A stretch of DNA of 64,000 nt from Mycobacterium sp. ITM-2016-00318 (GTDB lineage: Bacteria; Actinomycetota; Actinomycetes; Mycobacteriales; Mycobacteriaceae): NCBI RefSeq assembly GCF_002968285.2, contig NZ_CP134400.1, positions 2,108,001 to 2,172,000 of the forward strand. Direction: 5' to 3'. Below the pieces are notes generated by a model, which was given only the letters and a program-made list of their open reading frames with translations, ran no database searches and had not been told where the DNA came from. This document shows, piece by piece, positions 25,778 through 33,665 of the stretch (the first letter of the stretch is position 1; every line of letters begins with the position of its first letter). A program made the translations under genes and the position numbers.

Positions 25778-25791
25778 TGACGAAATCCTCA
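25778..25791. promoter_or_regulatory. Second, imperfect TGACGA-AA-TCCTCA site
   Basis: A copy of the 25734 site with one mismatch in the right arm. The two centres are 44 bp apart, about four helical turns, which would suit two dimers on one DNA face between the divergent promoters. Confidence 0.5.
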
Positions 25792-25808
25792 AAACTGACT
25801 ACCCCTGC

Positions 25809-25814
25809 TACCGT
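25809..25814 (+). promoter_or_regulatory. Probable -10 box (TACCGT) of a leaderless TetR transcript
   Basis: TACCGT fits the mycobacterial TAnnnT pattern and ends 6 nt before the GTG at 25821. AGGAGG fills exactly those 6 nt and touches the start codon, so it is too close to serve as a normal ribosome site. Confidence 0.45.
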
Positions 25815-25820
25815 AGGAGG

Positions 25821-26483
25821 GTGACCGATCCGTCCGAGGCGCCCGTCAACCGCCTCGAGCGCCGCAAGCAGCGCACCCGCGCCGCGCTCGTCAAGGCTGC
25901 TCAGAGCTTCATTGCCGCGGGCAAGGTCAATGTTCCGGTTCTCGAGATCACCCAGGCCGCCGACGTCGGCATGGGGTCGTTCTACAACCACTTCGACAGC
26001 AAGGAGCAGTTGTTCGAAGCCGCCGTCGCCGAGGTGCTCGATGCCCACGGCGCGCTGCTGGACCACCTGACCTCGTCGATCGACGACCCCGCGGAGACCT
26101 TCGCGAGCAGTTTCCGGCTCACCGGGCGGCTCTTCCGCAGGCGCCCGCAGGAGAGCCAGATCCTGCTGGCCAACGGGATCGCGCTGCTGTCGTCGGACCT
26201 CGGGTTGGCGCCGCGCGCGCTGCGTGACATCGAAGCGGCCGTGCGAGCGAGGCGATTCACGATCGACGACCCCGAATTGGCGCTTTCGGTCGCGGGCGGT
26301 GCCCTTCTCGGGCTGGGCAACTTGCTTCGCAATCAACCCGACCGCGACGACGGGGCCGCGGCCGACGCAGTGACCGAGGACGTTCTGCGGCTGTTCGGCC
26401 TGCCCGCCGACGAGGCCCGTGAGATCTGCCGCCGACCCCTACCCGACCTGGACGGTCTGGAGCTACCCGACTCCGCGGCCTGA
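25821..26483 (+). CDS. TetR-family regulator of the extradiol operon
   Basis: 220 residues. DNA-binding N terminus: RRKQRTRAALVKAAQSFIAAGKVNVPVLEITQAADVGMGSFYNHFDSKEQLFEAAVAEVL. The GxGSFYNHF recognition helix is typical of this family. It is not close to the twin TetR proteins at 3076 and 6016. The GTG at 25821 is preferred, because an in-frame start at 25749 would lie inside the operator region. Divergence from the dioxygenase operon and the paired palindromes argue for local repression released by an aromatic or CoA-linked inducer. Confidence 0.9.
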   Translation: MTDPSEAPVNRLERRKQRTRAALVKAAQSFIAAGKVNVPVLEITQAADVGMGSFYNHFDSKEQLFEAAVAEVLDAHGALLDHLTSSIDDPAETFASSFRLTGRLFRRRPQESQILLANGIALLSSDLGLAPRALRDIEAAVRARRFTIDDPELALSVAGGALLGLGNLLRNQPDRDDGAAADAVTEDVLRLFGLPADEAREICRRPLPDLDGLELPDSAA

Positions 26484-26636
26484 TTTGTCGGTGCGAGCGC
26501 TACCTCATGCCCGACGAAAAATTTTGACACCAGGGGCGATCATGGCGATGACCAGGGCGAACGCGGCGTAGAGCCGCCCTGAAACCCTCATGCGCGATTT
26601 GCGCCGGACGCCTATGTCGGGCTTTCATATCTTGTT

Positions 26637-27422
26637 ATGCCTGAATTGGACCGTCGCAGCATGATGTATCTGTCGGGACTCGGCCTCCTGTCGGCGGCTG
26701 TACCGCTACCGAAAGCTGGAGCAGCCTCGACCTACGTATTCGAGGACAACTTCGACGGACCTGCGGGTTCGGCGCCCGACGGCTCGAAGTGGATGATCTC
26801 CAAGGCCCGCGAGTCGATGCAGGACCCGACGTTCTGGGAGTTGCCCGAAAACGTCGGCCAGTACCGCGACGACCGCCGCAACGTGTACGTGGACGGCAAG
26901 TCCAACCTCGTCATCAAGGCGTTCAAAGAGGGCAACACGTATTACGGCGGCAAGATCAACACCAGGTGGGAAGGGACCATCGGCCACACCTGGGAGGCCC
27001 GCATCAAGTTCGAGTGCCTGACCCCCGGTGCGTGGCCCGCATTCTGGTTGTCCAGTGACGCCAACGGCGAGATCGACATCATCGAGTGGTACGGCAACGG
27101 CGAGTGGGCGTCCGGCACCACCGTCCATACCCTGGCCAACGGCTCCGAGTTCGCTACCCACAATCTCGCGGTGGACACCGCGTGGCACACCTGGCGAGTC
27201 AAGTGGGACGAATCCGGCATGAGCTTCTGGCAGGACTACACCGAGGGCGCGGCACCGTACTTCACCGTTCCGGCGAACTCGCTGGGGGATTGGGCGTTCA
27301 ACAACCCGGGCTACAAGCTGTATCCGATCTTGAACCTCGCGATCGCCGGTTCCGGTGGCGGGGACCCCAGCGGCGGCACCTATCCCTGCCAGATGCTCGT
27401 CGACTGGATTCGCGTCTGGTAG
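26637..27422 (+). CDS. Secreted glycoside hydrolase family 16 protein
   Basis: 261 residues. The catalytic motif is GEIDIIEWYGNGE, the ExDxxE of GH16 with nucleophile and acid/base glutamates. PAFWLSS precedes it and AVDTAWHTWRVKWDESGMSFWQD follows, as in laminarinase-type enzymes. The N terminus DRRSMMYLSGLGLLSAAVPLPKAGAA is an export signal with a twin-arginine look but without a full RRxFL motif. The expected substrate is a beta-1,3-glucan. M. tuberculosis Rv0315 is a relative. TCATAT or TATCTT just before the ATG may be the -10 of a leaderless transcript. Confidence 0.92.
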   Translation: MPELDRRSMMYLSGLGLLSAAVPLPKAGAASTYVFEDNFDGPAGSAPDGSKWMISKARESMQDPTFWELPENVGQYRDDRRNVYVDGKSNLVIKAFKEGNTYYGGKINTRWEGTIGHTWEARIKFECLTPGAWPAFWLSSDANGEIDIIEWYGNGEWASGTTVHTLANGSEFATHNLAVDTAWHTWRVKWDESGMSFWQDYTEGAAPYFTVPANSLGDWAFNNPGYKLYPILNLAIAGSGGGDPSGGTYPCQMLVDWIRVW

Positions 27423-27426
27423 TCGC

Positions 27427-27475
27427 GATTTCGGCGCGCGCAGTCACGCTCAGCGTGACCCAGCGCGCCGAAATC
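27427..27475. terminator. Nested hairpin terminator between convergent genes
   Basis: GATTTCGGCGCGC (27427-27439) pairs with GCGCGCCGAAATC (27463-27475), and an inner stem GTCACGCT/AGCGTGAC (27443-27450, 27452-27459) closes on a 1-nt loop. It follows the GH16 stop and contains the stop codon of the DUF427 gene, so it serves both directions. Confidence 0.75.
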
Positions 27476-28151
27476 ACCAGCTCGGGAGTTCGGCCACGAC
27501 GTCGGCACGGGTGGTGTCGAACGCGAAATGCCCCCTGAGAGGCTCGGTTTCGGGCAGCGGATCGTCATAGCTCCATGCGACGTCGTCGACGACGGAGTCG
27601 CCGATCACCGCCGACCAGTACGTGGCCCAGCCCTTGTAATTGCAGTAGCTGCTGGTTTCCGAACGTCGCAACACATCGGTGCGCACATGTGACGGCGCGA
27701 CGTAGAGCAGCGGTGCAAGCGCCGTCTCGAAGACGATCATCGTGTCCGAGGTGTCGACAAGCGTCGTGCCGCCGACGGTGACCCGCAGCGCGCGGCTCGT
27801 CGGGCGGCAGTCGACTCGGTGGTAGGGGTTCGGCGGGTAGTGGACGAGGGTGCGTCCCTCTTCGACCCAGGTGTCCACCGCGTCCCACGCGACGTGCACG
27901 TATCCCGGCGCCTCCGCGACGGGTTCGTGGGGGAGGCCGCCGACCACGTCGGGCGGGAACGCGAACTGCAGTGGTCGTCCGGCCCGATGCACGAGCAGCG
28001 CCCGTTCCGTATCGAGCACTACTGAGCCGTCGCGCAACGCCTGGACGCGACGCGGGTGGGGTTCGACGAACACCACGTCGTCGGGCAGCGGCGGTGCGAA
28101 CCAGCCGGCGGGATCCTTGCTCAACGGACCGCGTCCGGTGACGAGACTCAT
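27474..28151 (-). CDS. DUF427 family protein
   Basis: 225 residues built from two DUF427 beta-rich modules. The clearest is the second: YHRVDCRPTSRALRVTVGGTTLVDTSDTMIVFETALAPLLYVAPSHVRTDVLRRSETSSYCNYKGWATYWSAVIGD. The SxYCxYKGxAxYW signature is diagnostic. The function of the family is not established. The ATG at 28151 is used rather than the upstream TTG at 28157. It is divergent from the WS/DGAT gene, with a weak copy of the regional operator between them. Confidence 0.9.
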   Translation of the reverse strand: MSLVTGRGPLSKDPAGWFAPPLPDDVVFVEPHPRRVQALRDGSVVLDTERALLVHRAGRPLQFAFPPDVVGGLPHEPVAEAPGYVHVAWDAVDTWVEEGRTLVHYPPNPYHRVDCRPTSRALRVTVGGTTLVDTSDTMIVFETALAPLLYVAPSHVRTDVLRRSETSSYCNYKGWATYWSAVIGDSVVDDVAWSYDDPLPETEPLRGHFAFDTTRADVVAELPSW

Positions 28152-28160
28152 TCCCAAAGC

Positions 28161-28189
28161 CTGACAAAAGACCGGCCAACCGTCACGCT
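28161..28189 (+). promoter_or_regulatory. Weak copy of the regional operator, CTGACA-N14-CGTCACGCT
   Basis: Same 14-nt spacing and the same GTCACGCT right part as the stronger sites, but the left hexamer is CTGACA. It lies between DUF427 (minus) and WS/DGAT (plus), about 105 bp before the latter. Confidence 0.45.
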
Positions 28190-28294
28190 CCGGGTGTCAC
28201 TTTCCCCGAAGCGGCCTGCGGTGGCCTCATAGAGAGTCAAATGGCGGGGTACATGTGTCGGTGTGTCGGGGGTTGACGACGGATTGGGGTGGGC

Positions 28295-29725
28295 GTGAAA
28301 CGACTCAACGGCGTGGACGCCTTGATGCTGTACATCGAAACACCCGAGGTCCACATGCACACGCTCAAGATCGGCATCCTCGATGTGTCTGGCCTGGGCG
28401 GATTCAGCTTCGACCTTTTCCGTCAGGTCGCGTTCCCGCGGCTGGCGGCCATGGCGCCGCTTCGCTATCAGCTCGTCGACATCCCGATGAAGCTGCATCA
28501 CCCGATGTGGGTGATCAACGAAGAGATCGATTTCGACTATCACGTCCGTCCGATCCGGGTGCCCGCCCCTGGTGGACGTCGTGAGCTGGACCAGCTGATC
28601 GGCGAGATCGCCAGCACGCCGTTGGACCGCAGTCGACCACTGTGGGAGATGTACGTCGCCGAGGGTTTGGCAGACGACCGCATCGCGATCATTCACAAGG
28701 TCCACCATGTGCTTGCTGACGGGACGGCGTCGGCGAACCAGATGGCGATGGCGATCCAGTCGCAGGTGCCGTCGGGGATCATGGGCGTATTCGAAGAGCC
28801 CGACATCGCGCGCACCTCGCCTGCGCTGCTCAAGGCGGCCGCGCGCGATCACGTCAGGCTGATCCGGAAGCTGCCCCGACTGGTCAACGAGACCGCGTCG
28901 GGGATATCGCGAGTGCGGCGCCGGTCGAAGGAACGCGGCGAGCAACCCGATCTCGCGCGTAATTTCTCCCCGCCCGACTGCTTCATCAACCATGTGGTGA
29001 CCCCTGGGCGCCGCTTCGCGACCGCGCCGCTGTCGCTGACGGACGTCAAAGAGGTGTCCAAGCGCCTTGGCGTCACCCTCAACGACATCGTCCTCGCGAT
29101 GTCGGCGGGAGCGCTGCGCAAGCTCCTGCTGCGGTACGACGGCAAGGCCGACGCCCCGTTGATCGCCGGCGTGCCGGTCAGCACCAACCCGTCGACGGAG
29201 CGGTTGGCGGGCAACGAGTTCACCTACATCACGCCGTCGCTGCCCGTGCACATCGCCGACCCGCTCGAGCGGGTCAGGGTGACCGCCTTGTCGACCACCA
29301 TCGCCAAGGAGAACCACCAACTGCTCGGCCCTACGATCCTGCCTGCGTGGCTGTCCTATCTTCCGCCTTCGCTCGCGCCGCCCGTGTTCCGCAAGCAGGC
29401 CCAGCGACTGGAATCGGCCAGCGTCATGAACCTGACCATCTCGAACGTGCGGGGGCCGCGCGAACGAGGCTTCATCGAGGGTGCGACGGTCAGCGAGATC
29501 TATTCGGTGGGACCGGTCGTCGTGGGCAGCGGCATGAACATCACGGTGTGGAGCTACGTCGACCAGCTCGCCATCTCGGTGCTCACCGATGACCGCACGC
29601 TCGACGATCCGCACGAGGCGACCGACGCGATGCTCGAGGCGTTCAGCGAGATCCGCGAGGCAGCGGGCATCACCGGCGACCTGACGCCGGTGGGCGCGGT
29701 GTTGCCGCTGGCCGCGGCGACCTGA
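28295..29725 (+). CDS. Wax ester synthase/diacylglycerol acyltransferase (WS/DGAT)
   Basis: 476 residues. The active-site motif HHVLADG (HHxxxDG) begins at His137. KRLNGVDALMLYIETPEVHMHTLKIGILD is the family N terminus, and VMNLTISNVRGPRERGFIEGATVSEIYSVGPVVVGSGMNITVWSYVDQL is the conserved C-terminal block with the NVRGP motif. It transfers acyl groups from acyl-CoA to diacylglycerol or long alcohols for storage lipid. GTG codons at 28289 and 28295 are both possible; the second gives the usual KRLNG start. One of several Tgs paralogues expected in a mycobacterium. Confidence 0.93.
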   Translation: MKRLNGVDALMLYIETPEVHMHTLKIGILDVSGLGGFSFDLFRQVAFPRLAAMAPLRYQLVDIPMKLHHPMWVINEEIDFDYHVRPIRVPAPGGRRELDQLIGEIASTPLDRSRPLWEMYVAEGLADDRIAIIHKVHHVLADGTASANQMAMAIQSQVPSGIMGVFEEPDIARTSPALLKAAARDHVRLIRKLPRLVNETASGISRVRRRSKERGEQPDLARNFSPPDCFINHVVTPGRRFATAPLSLTDVKEVSKRLGVTLNDIVLAMSAGALRKLLLRYDGKADAPLIAGVPVSTNPSTERLAGNEFTYITPSLPVHIADPLERVRVTALSTTIAKENHQLLGPTILPAWLSYLPPSLAPPVFRKQAQRLESASVMNLTISNVRGPRERGFIEGATVSEIYSVGPVVVGSGMNITVWSYVDQLAISVLTDDRTLDDPHEATDAMLEAFSEIREAAGITGDLTPVGAVLPLAAAT

Positions 29726-29729
29726 GGCG

Positions 29730-29984
29730 CTAGCGGGTCCAGCCGCGGCGGCGCAGCCACCAGTCGCGGAAGACGACACCGAAAATCACGATGGCGAATG
29801 CGACCAGGAAGATGTCCTCGACGCGCCCGACGTGGTTGCCCTTCAGCATCGCCAGGATGAACAGGCCGGATAGAATGCCGCCGATCTGAACCGCCTTGTG
29901 GCTCTCCTTGGACCAACCCCATGCCGCCGACGGCACGTCCTCGATGTCGACACCATTGGTCTTGTCCAACTCGGTGCTCACCAC
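29730..29984 (-). CDS. DUF2631 small membrane protein (Rv2876-like)
   Basis: 84 residues: an acidic N-terminal tail, then two membrane helices (AVQIGGILSGLFILAML and DIFLVAFAIVIFGVVF) with a short loop, ending in RDWWLRRRGWTR. The GWSKESHK segment before the first helix is typical. Its function is unknown. From memory the M. tuberculosis orthologue Rv2876 lies next to mpt70; here a 4.5-kb block lies between them. The gene is convergent with WS/DGAT. Confidence 0.85.
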   Translation of the reverse strand: MVSTELDKTNGVDIEDVPSAAWGWSKESHKAVQIGGILSGLFILAMLKGNHVGRVEDIFLVAFAIVIFGVVFRDWWLRRRGWTR

Positions 29985-30033
29985 GGCTGCTCCTCACGGT
30001 CGGGTTTGGCTGACGACATTCTTTCATAGGGCT

Positions 30034-30051
30034 ACTACGCGTCGCCGTAGT
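30034..30051. promoter_or_regulatory. Palindrome ACTACG-N6-CGTAGT upstream of an SDR gene
   Basis: Exact 6-bp inverted repeats with a 6-bp spacer, 10 bp before the start of the mycofactocin-type SDR gene. A repressor site is likely, but no matching regulator gene is adjacent. Confidence 0.5.
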
Positions 30052-30061
30052 GTGGTGCGTC

Positions 30062-30895
30062 ATGACGGGACAGTTCGAGGGCAAGGTGGTCTTCATCTCC
30101 GGAGCGGCGCGGGGTCAGGGCCGATCACACGCGGTCCGGTTCGCGCAGGAAGGCGCCGACGTCATCGCCGTCGATCTGTGCGACCAGCTCGACAGCGTCG
30201 CGTACCCGATGCCGACCCGCGAGGACCTCGACGAGACCATCAACCTCGTCGAGAAGGCCGGTCGACGCATCGTCGCCGAGCAGGCCGACGTGCGCGACTT
30301 CGAACGGCTCAAGGACGTCGTCGCCAACGGCGTCGCCGAATTCGGCCGAATAGACTTCGTGCTCGCCAACGCCGGCATCTTCCCGGCCGCAGGACCGCAG
30401 CGACTGGACATCTCGTCCTTCGTCGACGCCATCGACGTCAACCTCAAGGGCGTCTACTTCACGATCGAGGCGGCGCTGCCGGCGATGTTGGAGCATGGCG
30501 AGGGCGGGGCGATCGTCATCACCAGCTCGGCGGCGGGATTCAAATCGGTCAGCACCACCTTCGACACCATCAGTCACGGTGCAGCGGGGTACACGGCCGC
30601 CAAGCACGGCGTCATCGGGGTGATGCGCCATTACGCTACATCGTTGGCCGAGAAGAACATTCGGGTGAACTCTGTGCATCCTGGCGGCGTCGCGACGCCG
30701 ATGATCATCAACGAGGCGATGGGCCTTCTCGTCGGCGATCAGCCCGAGTTCGGTGAGGCGCAGCGACCGAAGCTGTCCATGCCGCCGATGGAGCCGTCGG
30801 AGGTCACCGACGCGATCGTGTACTTCTGCGGCCGCTCGGGCCGCCATGTCACGGGTGTCGCACTACCTCTGGACGGCGGCCTGACGCTCAAGTGA
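30062..30895 (+). CDS. Mycofactocin-type short-chain dehydrogenase
   Basis: 277 residues. The cofactor motif ISGAARGQGRSHAVRFAQEGADVIAVDLC is followed by an insertion (DSVAYPMPTREDLDETINLVEKAGRR) between the second strand and the AEQADVRD segment. This insertion marks SDRs that hold NAD tightly and pass electrons to mycofactocin. Active-site residues are ITSSAAGFKS and YTAAKHGV; LPLDGGLTLK closes the fold. The substrate is probably a lipid or terpenoid alcohol. It overlaps the convergent photolyase gene by 8 bp. Confidence 0.9.
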   Translation: MTGQFEGKVVFISGAARGQGRSHAVRFAQEGADVIAVDLCDQLDSVAYPMPTREDLDETINLVEKAGRRIVAEQADVRDFERLKDVVANGVAEFGRIDFVLANAGIFPAAGPQRLDISSFVDAIDVNLKGVYFTIEAALPAMLEHGEGGAIVITSSAAGFKSVSTTFDTISHGAAGYTAAKHGVIGVMRHYATSLAEKNIRVNSVHPGGVATPMIINEAMGLLVGDQPEFGEAQRPKLSMPPMEPSEVTDAIVYFCGRSGRHVTGVALPLDGGLTLK

Positions 30896-32180
30896 GGGCG
30901 CTGTAGCGGCGCAGCGCCTCGGCGCGCTCGGCTTTGTGGTTGACGATCGGGGCGGGGTAGTCGTCAGTGCCCAGCTCGGGAATCCAGCGTCGTGTGTACG
31001 TCCCGTCGGGGTCGAACTTGTCGCCCTGCGTGGTCGGGTTGAACACCCGGAAGTACGGTGCGGCATCGGTGCCGGTACCCGCCGCCCACTGCCAGCCATG
31101 CTGATTGTTGGCCATGTCGCCGTCCACCAGCTGCTCGAGAAACCAGCGCGCACCCCACTGCCACGGCAGGTGCAGGTCCTTGACGAGGAACGAGGCCGTG
31201 ATCATCCGCACACGGTTGTGCATCCAGCCGGTCTCCGAAAGCTGGCGCATGCCGGCGTCGACGATCGGATAACCCGTCCTGCCCGCCTTCCACGCTTCGA
31301 ACGTCTTCTTCGCCGCGGCGTCTTCGTTCACCTTCATTGAGTCGAAGTTCTTGTTCCAGTTCCACCAGACGCTGTCGGGCCACTCGTTGACCACCGATGC
31401 GTAGAAATCGCGAAAAGCCAACTCCCGCAAGTACGCCTGCGCACCCTTGCCTCCGCCGAGGTCGACGACCATGGTGCGGGGGTGAATGGTGCCGAACTTC
31501 AGATGCGCCGACATCCGGCTGGTGGCAGGCAAATCGGGCCGGTTGCGGTCGTCGGCGTAGCCGGCGAGATCCTCGCTCACGAAATTCTTCCACTGCTTCA
31601 GCGCGGCCTGCTCGCCCGCGGGCAGATCGAGTTCCACTCCGAGGTCGGGTATTTCGACTCCACCCGTGATGCCGGCCGGGTCGATCCATTTCGCCGTCTT
31701 CGGACCCGACTTCGCCGGTGCTCGCCAGCCGTGTTTCCGCCATGCGCCGAAGAACGGGGTGAAGACCTTGTACGGCTCACCGCTGTCCTTGACGACGCGG
31801 CCGGGAGAGGCCAGATACGGCGACCCGGACGTTTCGAGCGGAATGTCGCCCAGCGCGTCGCGGACCGCCTCGTCGCGCCGGCGGCCGAACGGGGTGAAGT
31901 CGCCCGAGACATGCACGGCGGTGGCGCCGACGGATTCGGCCAGCGCAGGGATGCGCTCGTCGGGCCGCCCGCGGGTGACCATCAGCTTGCCGTCGAGCTC
32001 CTCGTCGAGTGAGCGCAGCGCGTCGTAGAGGTACTGCAGGCGCCTCGGGCCCGATGATGCCTTCAGCCGCGGGTCAAGAACGTAGCAGGCCAGCACCTCG
32101 CCGTCGGCGTCCGCGGCGTCCAGCAACGCGGGCAGATCATGCAGCCGAAGGTCGCGCCTGAACCACATCAGGGTGGGCAT
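30888..32180 (-). CDS. phr: Deoxyribodipyrimidine photolyase
   Basis: 430 residues, class I CPD photolyase. The N-terminal photolyase domain starts TLMWFRRDLRLHDLPALLDAA. The FAD domain has ATSRMSAHLKFGTIHPRTM, ELAFRDFYASVVNEWPDSVWWNWN, GRTGYPIVDAGMRQLSETGWMHNRVRMITASFLVKDLHLPWQWGARWFLEQLVDGDMANNQHGWQWAAGTGTDAAPYFRVFNP. These contain the FAD-binding and DNA-binding residues. It repairs UV pyrimidine dimers using light. M. tuberculosis lacks a photolyase, so it fits an environmental species. It stands alone. Confidence 0.96.
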   Translation of the reverse strand: MPTLMWFRRDLRLHDLPALLDAADADGEVLACYVLDPRLKASSGPRRLQYLYDALRSLDEELDGKLMVTRGRPDERIPALAESVGATAVHVSGDFTPFGRRRDEAVRDALGDIPLETSGSPYLASPGRVVKDSGEPYKVFTPFFGAWRKHGWRAPAKSGPKTAKWIDPAGITGGVEIPDLGVELDLPAGEQAALKQWKNFVSEDLAGYADDRNRPDLPATSRMSAHLKFGTIHPRTMVVDLGGGKGAQAYLRELAFRDFYASVVNEWPDSVWWNWNKNFDSMKVNEDAAAKKTFEAWKAGRTGYPIVDAGMRQLSETGWMHNRVRMITASFLVKDLHLPWQWGARWFLEQLVDGDMANNQHGWQWAAGTGTDAAPYFRVFNPTTQGDKFDPDGTYTRRWIPELGTDDYPAPIVNHKAERAEALRRYSALT

Positions 32181-32242
32181 GGGATTGATGCTGCCCGAAA
32201 TTCGCGATAGGCAAACGGGGACAACCGACGGAAGGGTGACGC

Positions 32243-33112
32243 ATGCAGTTCTGGTCCGGTACGGCTTTCATGGACCCGTTGGAGGCCGTGCCGGTCGCCA
32301 AGATGCTCGATGAAGCGGGGTACGACGGGATCGTCACCTCGGATCACATGATCTATCCGCGCGAGCTGTCGTCGCCGTACCCCGATTCGGAAACTGGGAA
32401 GCCGGGCTGGGAACCCGACAACCCGTGGCCGGATCCCTGGGTGTTCACCGGCGCGATGGCTGCGGTGACACACCGCCTGCGCTTCTCGAACGCGGTCTAC
32501 ATCGCGCCCGCCCGTCCTCTCCTCGAAGTGGCCAAGCTCGTCGCGGCGGCCGCCGTCGTGTCACAGGGGCGAGTGGCGCTTGCGGCAGGGGTCGGCTGGA
32601 TGCGCGAGGAGTACGACCTGATGGGTCAGGACTTCGCCACCCGCGGCAAGCGGCTCGACGAGATGATCCCCGCGCTGCGGGAGCTGTGGAAGGGCGGCTG
32701 GGTGTCGTGGAATGGAGAGCACTATCAGGTGCCCGAGATGATGATCGAACCCCACCCGCCGGCACCCGTACCTGTCTACTGCGGTGGGGAGTCTGATGCC
32801 GCGCTGCGCCGTGCCGCGCGGTTGTGCGACGGCTGGGTCGGCTACGCCTACGGATTCGACGACGCGGTCGGATACGCCGGGAGGCTGACTGCGCTGCGCA
32901 GGGAGTACGGGCGCGAGGACGAACCGTTCGACATTCTGCTTGCGCTTCTCGAACCGCCATCGGTTGATGTGTATCGCCGCGCAGAAGACGCGGGCATCAC
33001 CCAGGTGATGGTGCGGCCCTGGTTCGGTCAGGAGACCGGTGCGGCCGGTGCGGAGGCCTACCGGCCGGCGATCGAGGATTTCGCCGAGAACTTCATCCAA
33101 AAGTGCAGGTGA
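32243..33112 (+). CDS. LLM-class F420-dependent oxidoreductase
   Basis: 289 residues. Signatures are QFWSGTAFMDPLEAVPVAKMLDEAGYDGIVTSDHMIYPRELSSPYPDSETGKPGWEPDNPWPDPWVFTGAMAAVTHRLRFSNAVYIAPARPLLEVAKLVAAAAVVSQGRVALAAGVGWMREEYDLMGQDFATRGKRLDEM, an F420-enzyme layout. It is divergent from the photolyase with 62 bp between starts. Substrate unknown. Four LLM genes in this window point to heavy use of F420 chemistry in the region. Confidence 0.9.
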   Translation: MQFWSGTAFMDPLEAVPVAKMLDEAGYDGIVTSDHMIYPRELSSPYPDSETGKPGWEPDNPWPDPWVFTGAMAAVTHRLRFSNAVYIAPARPLLEVAKLVAAAAVVSQGRVALAAGVGWMREEYDLMGQDFATRGKRLDEMIPALRELWKGGWVSWNGEHYQVPEMMIEPHPPAPVPVYCGGESDAALRRAARLCDGWVGYAYGFDDAVGYAGRLTALRREYGREDEPFDILLALLEPPSVDVYRRAEDAGITQVMVRPWFGQETGAAGAEAYRPAIEDFAENFIQKCR

Positions 33113-33140
33113 ATCCCGCACAGCAGGCGTGACATTGCAC

Positions 33141-33159
33141 TGACATCAAAGTGATGTCA
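33141..33159. promoter_or_regulatory. Palindromic operator TGACATCA-AAG-TGATGTCA
   Basis: Exact 8-bp inverted repeats around a 3-bp centre, ending 10 bp before the RHH-like gene. Placement and symmetry fit autoregulation by the ribbon-helix-helix protein. Confidence 0.65.
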
Positions 33160-33169
33160 CCATGACACA

Positions 33170-33640
33170 ATGGACTTGCAGCCGTACGTCGACGCGGTGC
33201 GTCATCAGCTTGGTGTCGCCGCCGCTGCCGGGGGAGTCGACGCGGAGGCTCTCGCCGACCGCCTGACCGCGCCGCTGGATTCGGCGCTTCGCCTTGCCTT
33301 GCTCGAGGCGCTTTCAGATGCGGCCGAGGAGATCACCCGCGAACTCGCGCCGCGATCGGTGGACGTGCGACTGCGCGGACGCGACCCGCAGTTCACTGTC
33401 AGTGCCGACGAGGATTCGCCCGACCACGCGCCTCCGGTCCCGGACGCCACCGACGACGGCGGTACGTGGCGGGTGACACTGCGGCTTCCGGAAAGCCTGC
33501 GGTCCGCTGTCGACGCGGCCGCCCGCGCCGAGGGCCTATCGGTGAATGCCTGGCTGGGCCGTGCCGTCGCGTCGGCGCTCGGCGGCAGGCGCCGTGCACG
33601 CGCCGATACCGACAAGCACTTCAGCGGCTGGGTTCGCTGA
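33170..33640 (+). CDS. HicB/Arc-like ribbon-helix-helix protein
   Basis: 156 residues. The C-terminal half, WRVTLRLPESLRSAVDAAARAEGLSVNAWLGRAVASALGG, is a ribbon-helix-helix DNA-binding domain of the HicB-antitoxin or Arc type. The N-terminal half is a helical region, DLQPYVDAVRHQLGVAA and LRLALLEALSDAAEEI, probably for dimerisation. No HicA toxin lies next to it; the following gene encodes a DUF4097 protein 25 bp downstream, in a pairing I have seen in other mycobacteria. It probably represses its own operon through the palindrome at 33141. Confidence 0.82.
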   Translation: MDLQPYVDAVRHQLGVAAAAGGVDAEALADRLTAPLDSALRLALLEALSDAAEEITRELAPRSVDVRLRGRDPQFTVSADEDSPDHAPPVPDATDDGGTWRVTLRLPESLRSAVDAAARAEGLSVNAWLGRAVASALGGRRRARADTDKHFSGWVR

Positions 33641-33665
33641 CAACAGAGACAACCGAGGAGAGAAC

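Noticed and set aside
26484..26636. Terminator or small gene between TetR and GH16
   Set aside because: TTTGTCGG and CCGACGAAA form a weak, mismatched stem, and the short frames present have no ribosome site or protein-like composition.
28194..28232. Leaderless short ORF (VSLSPKRPAVAS) before WS/DGAT
   Set aside because: The GTG is only 4 nt from the putative -10, the operator copy is weak, and there is no coupling to the downstream start.
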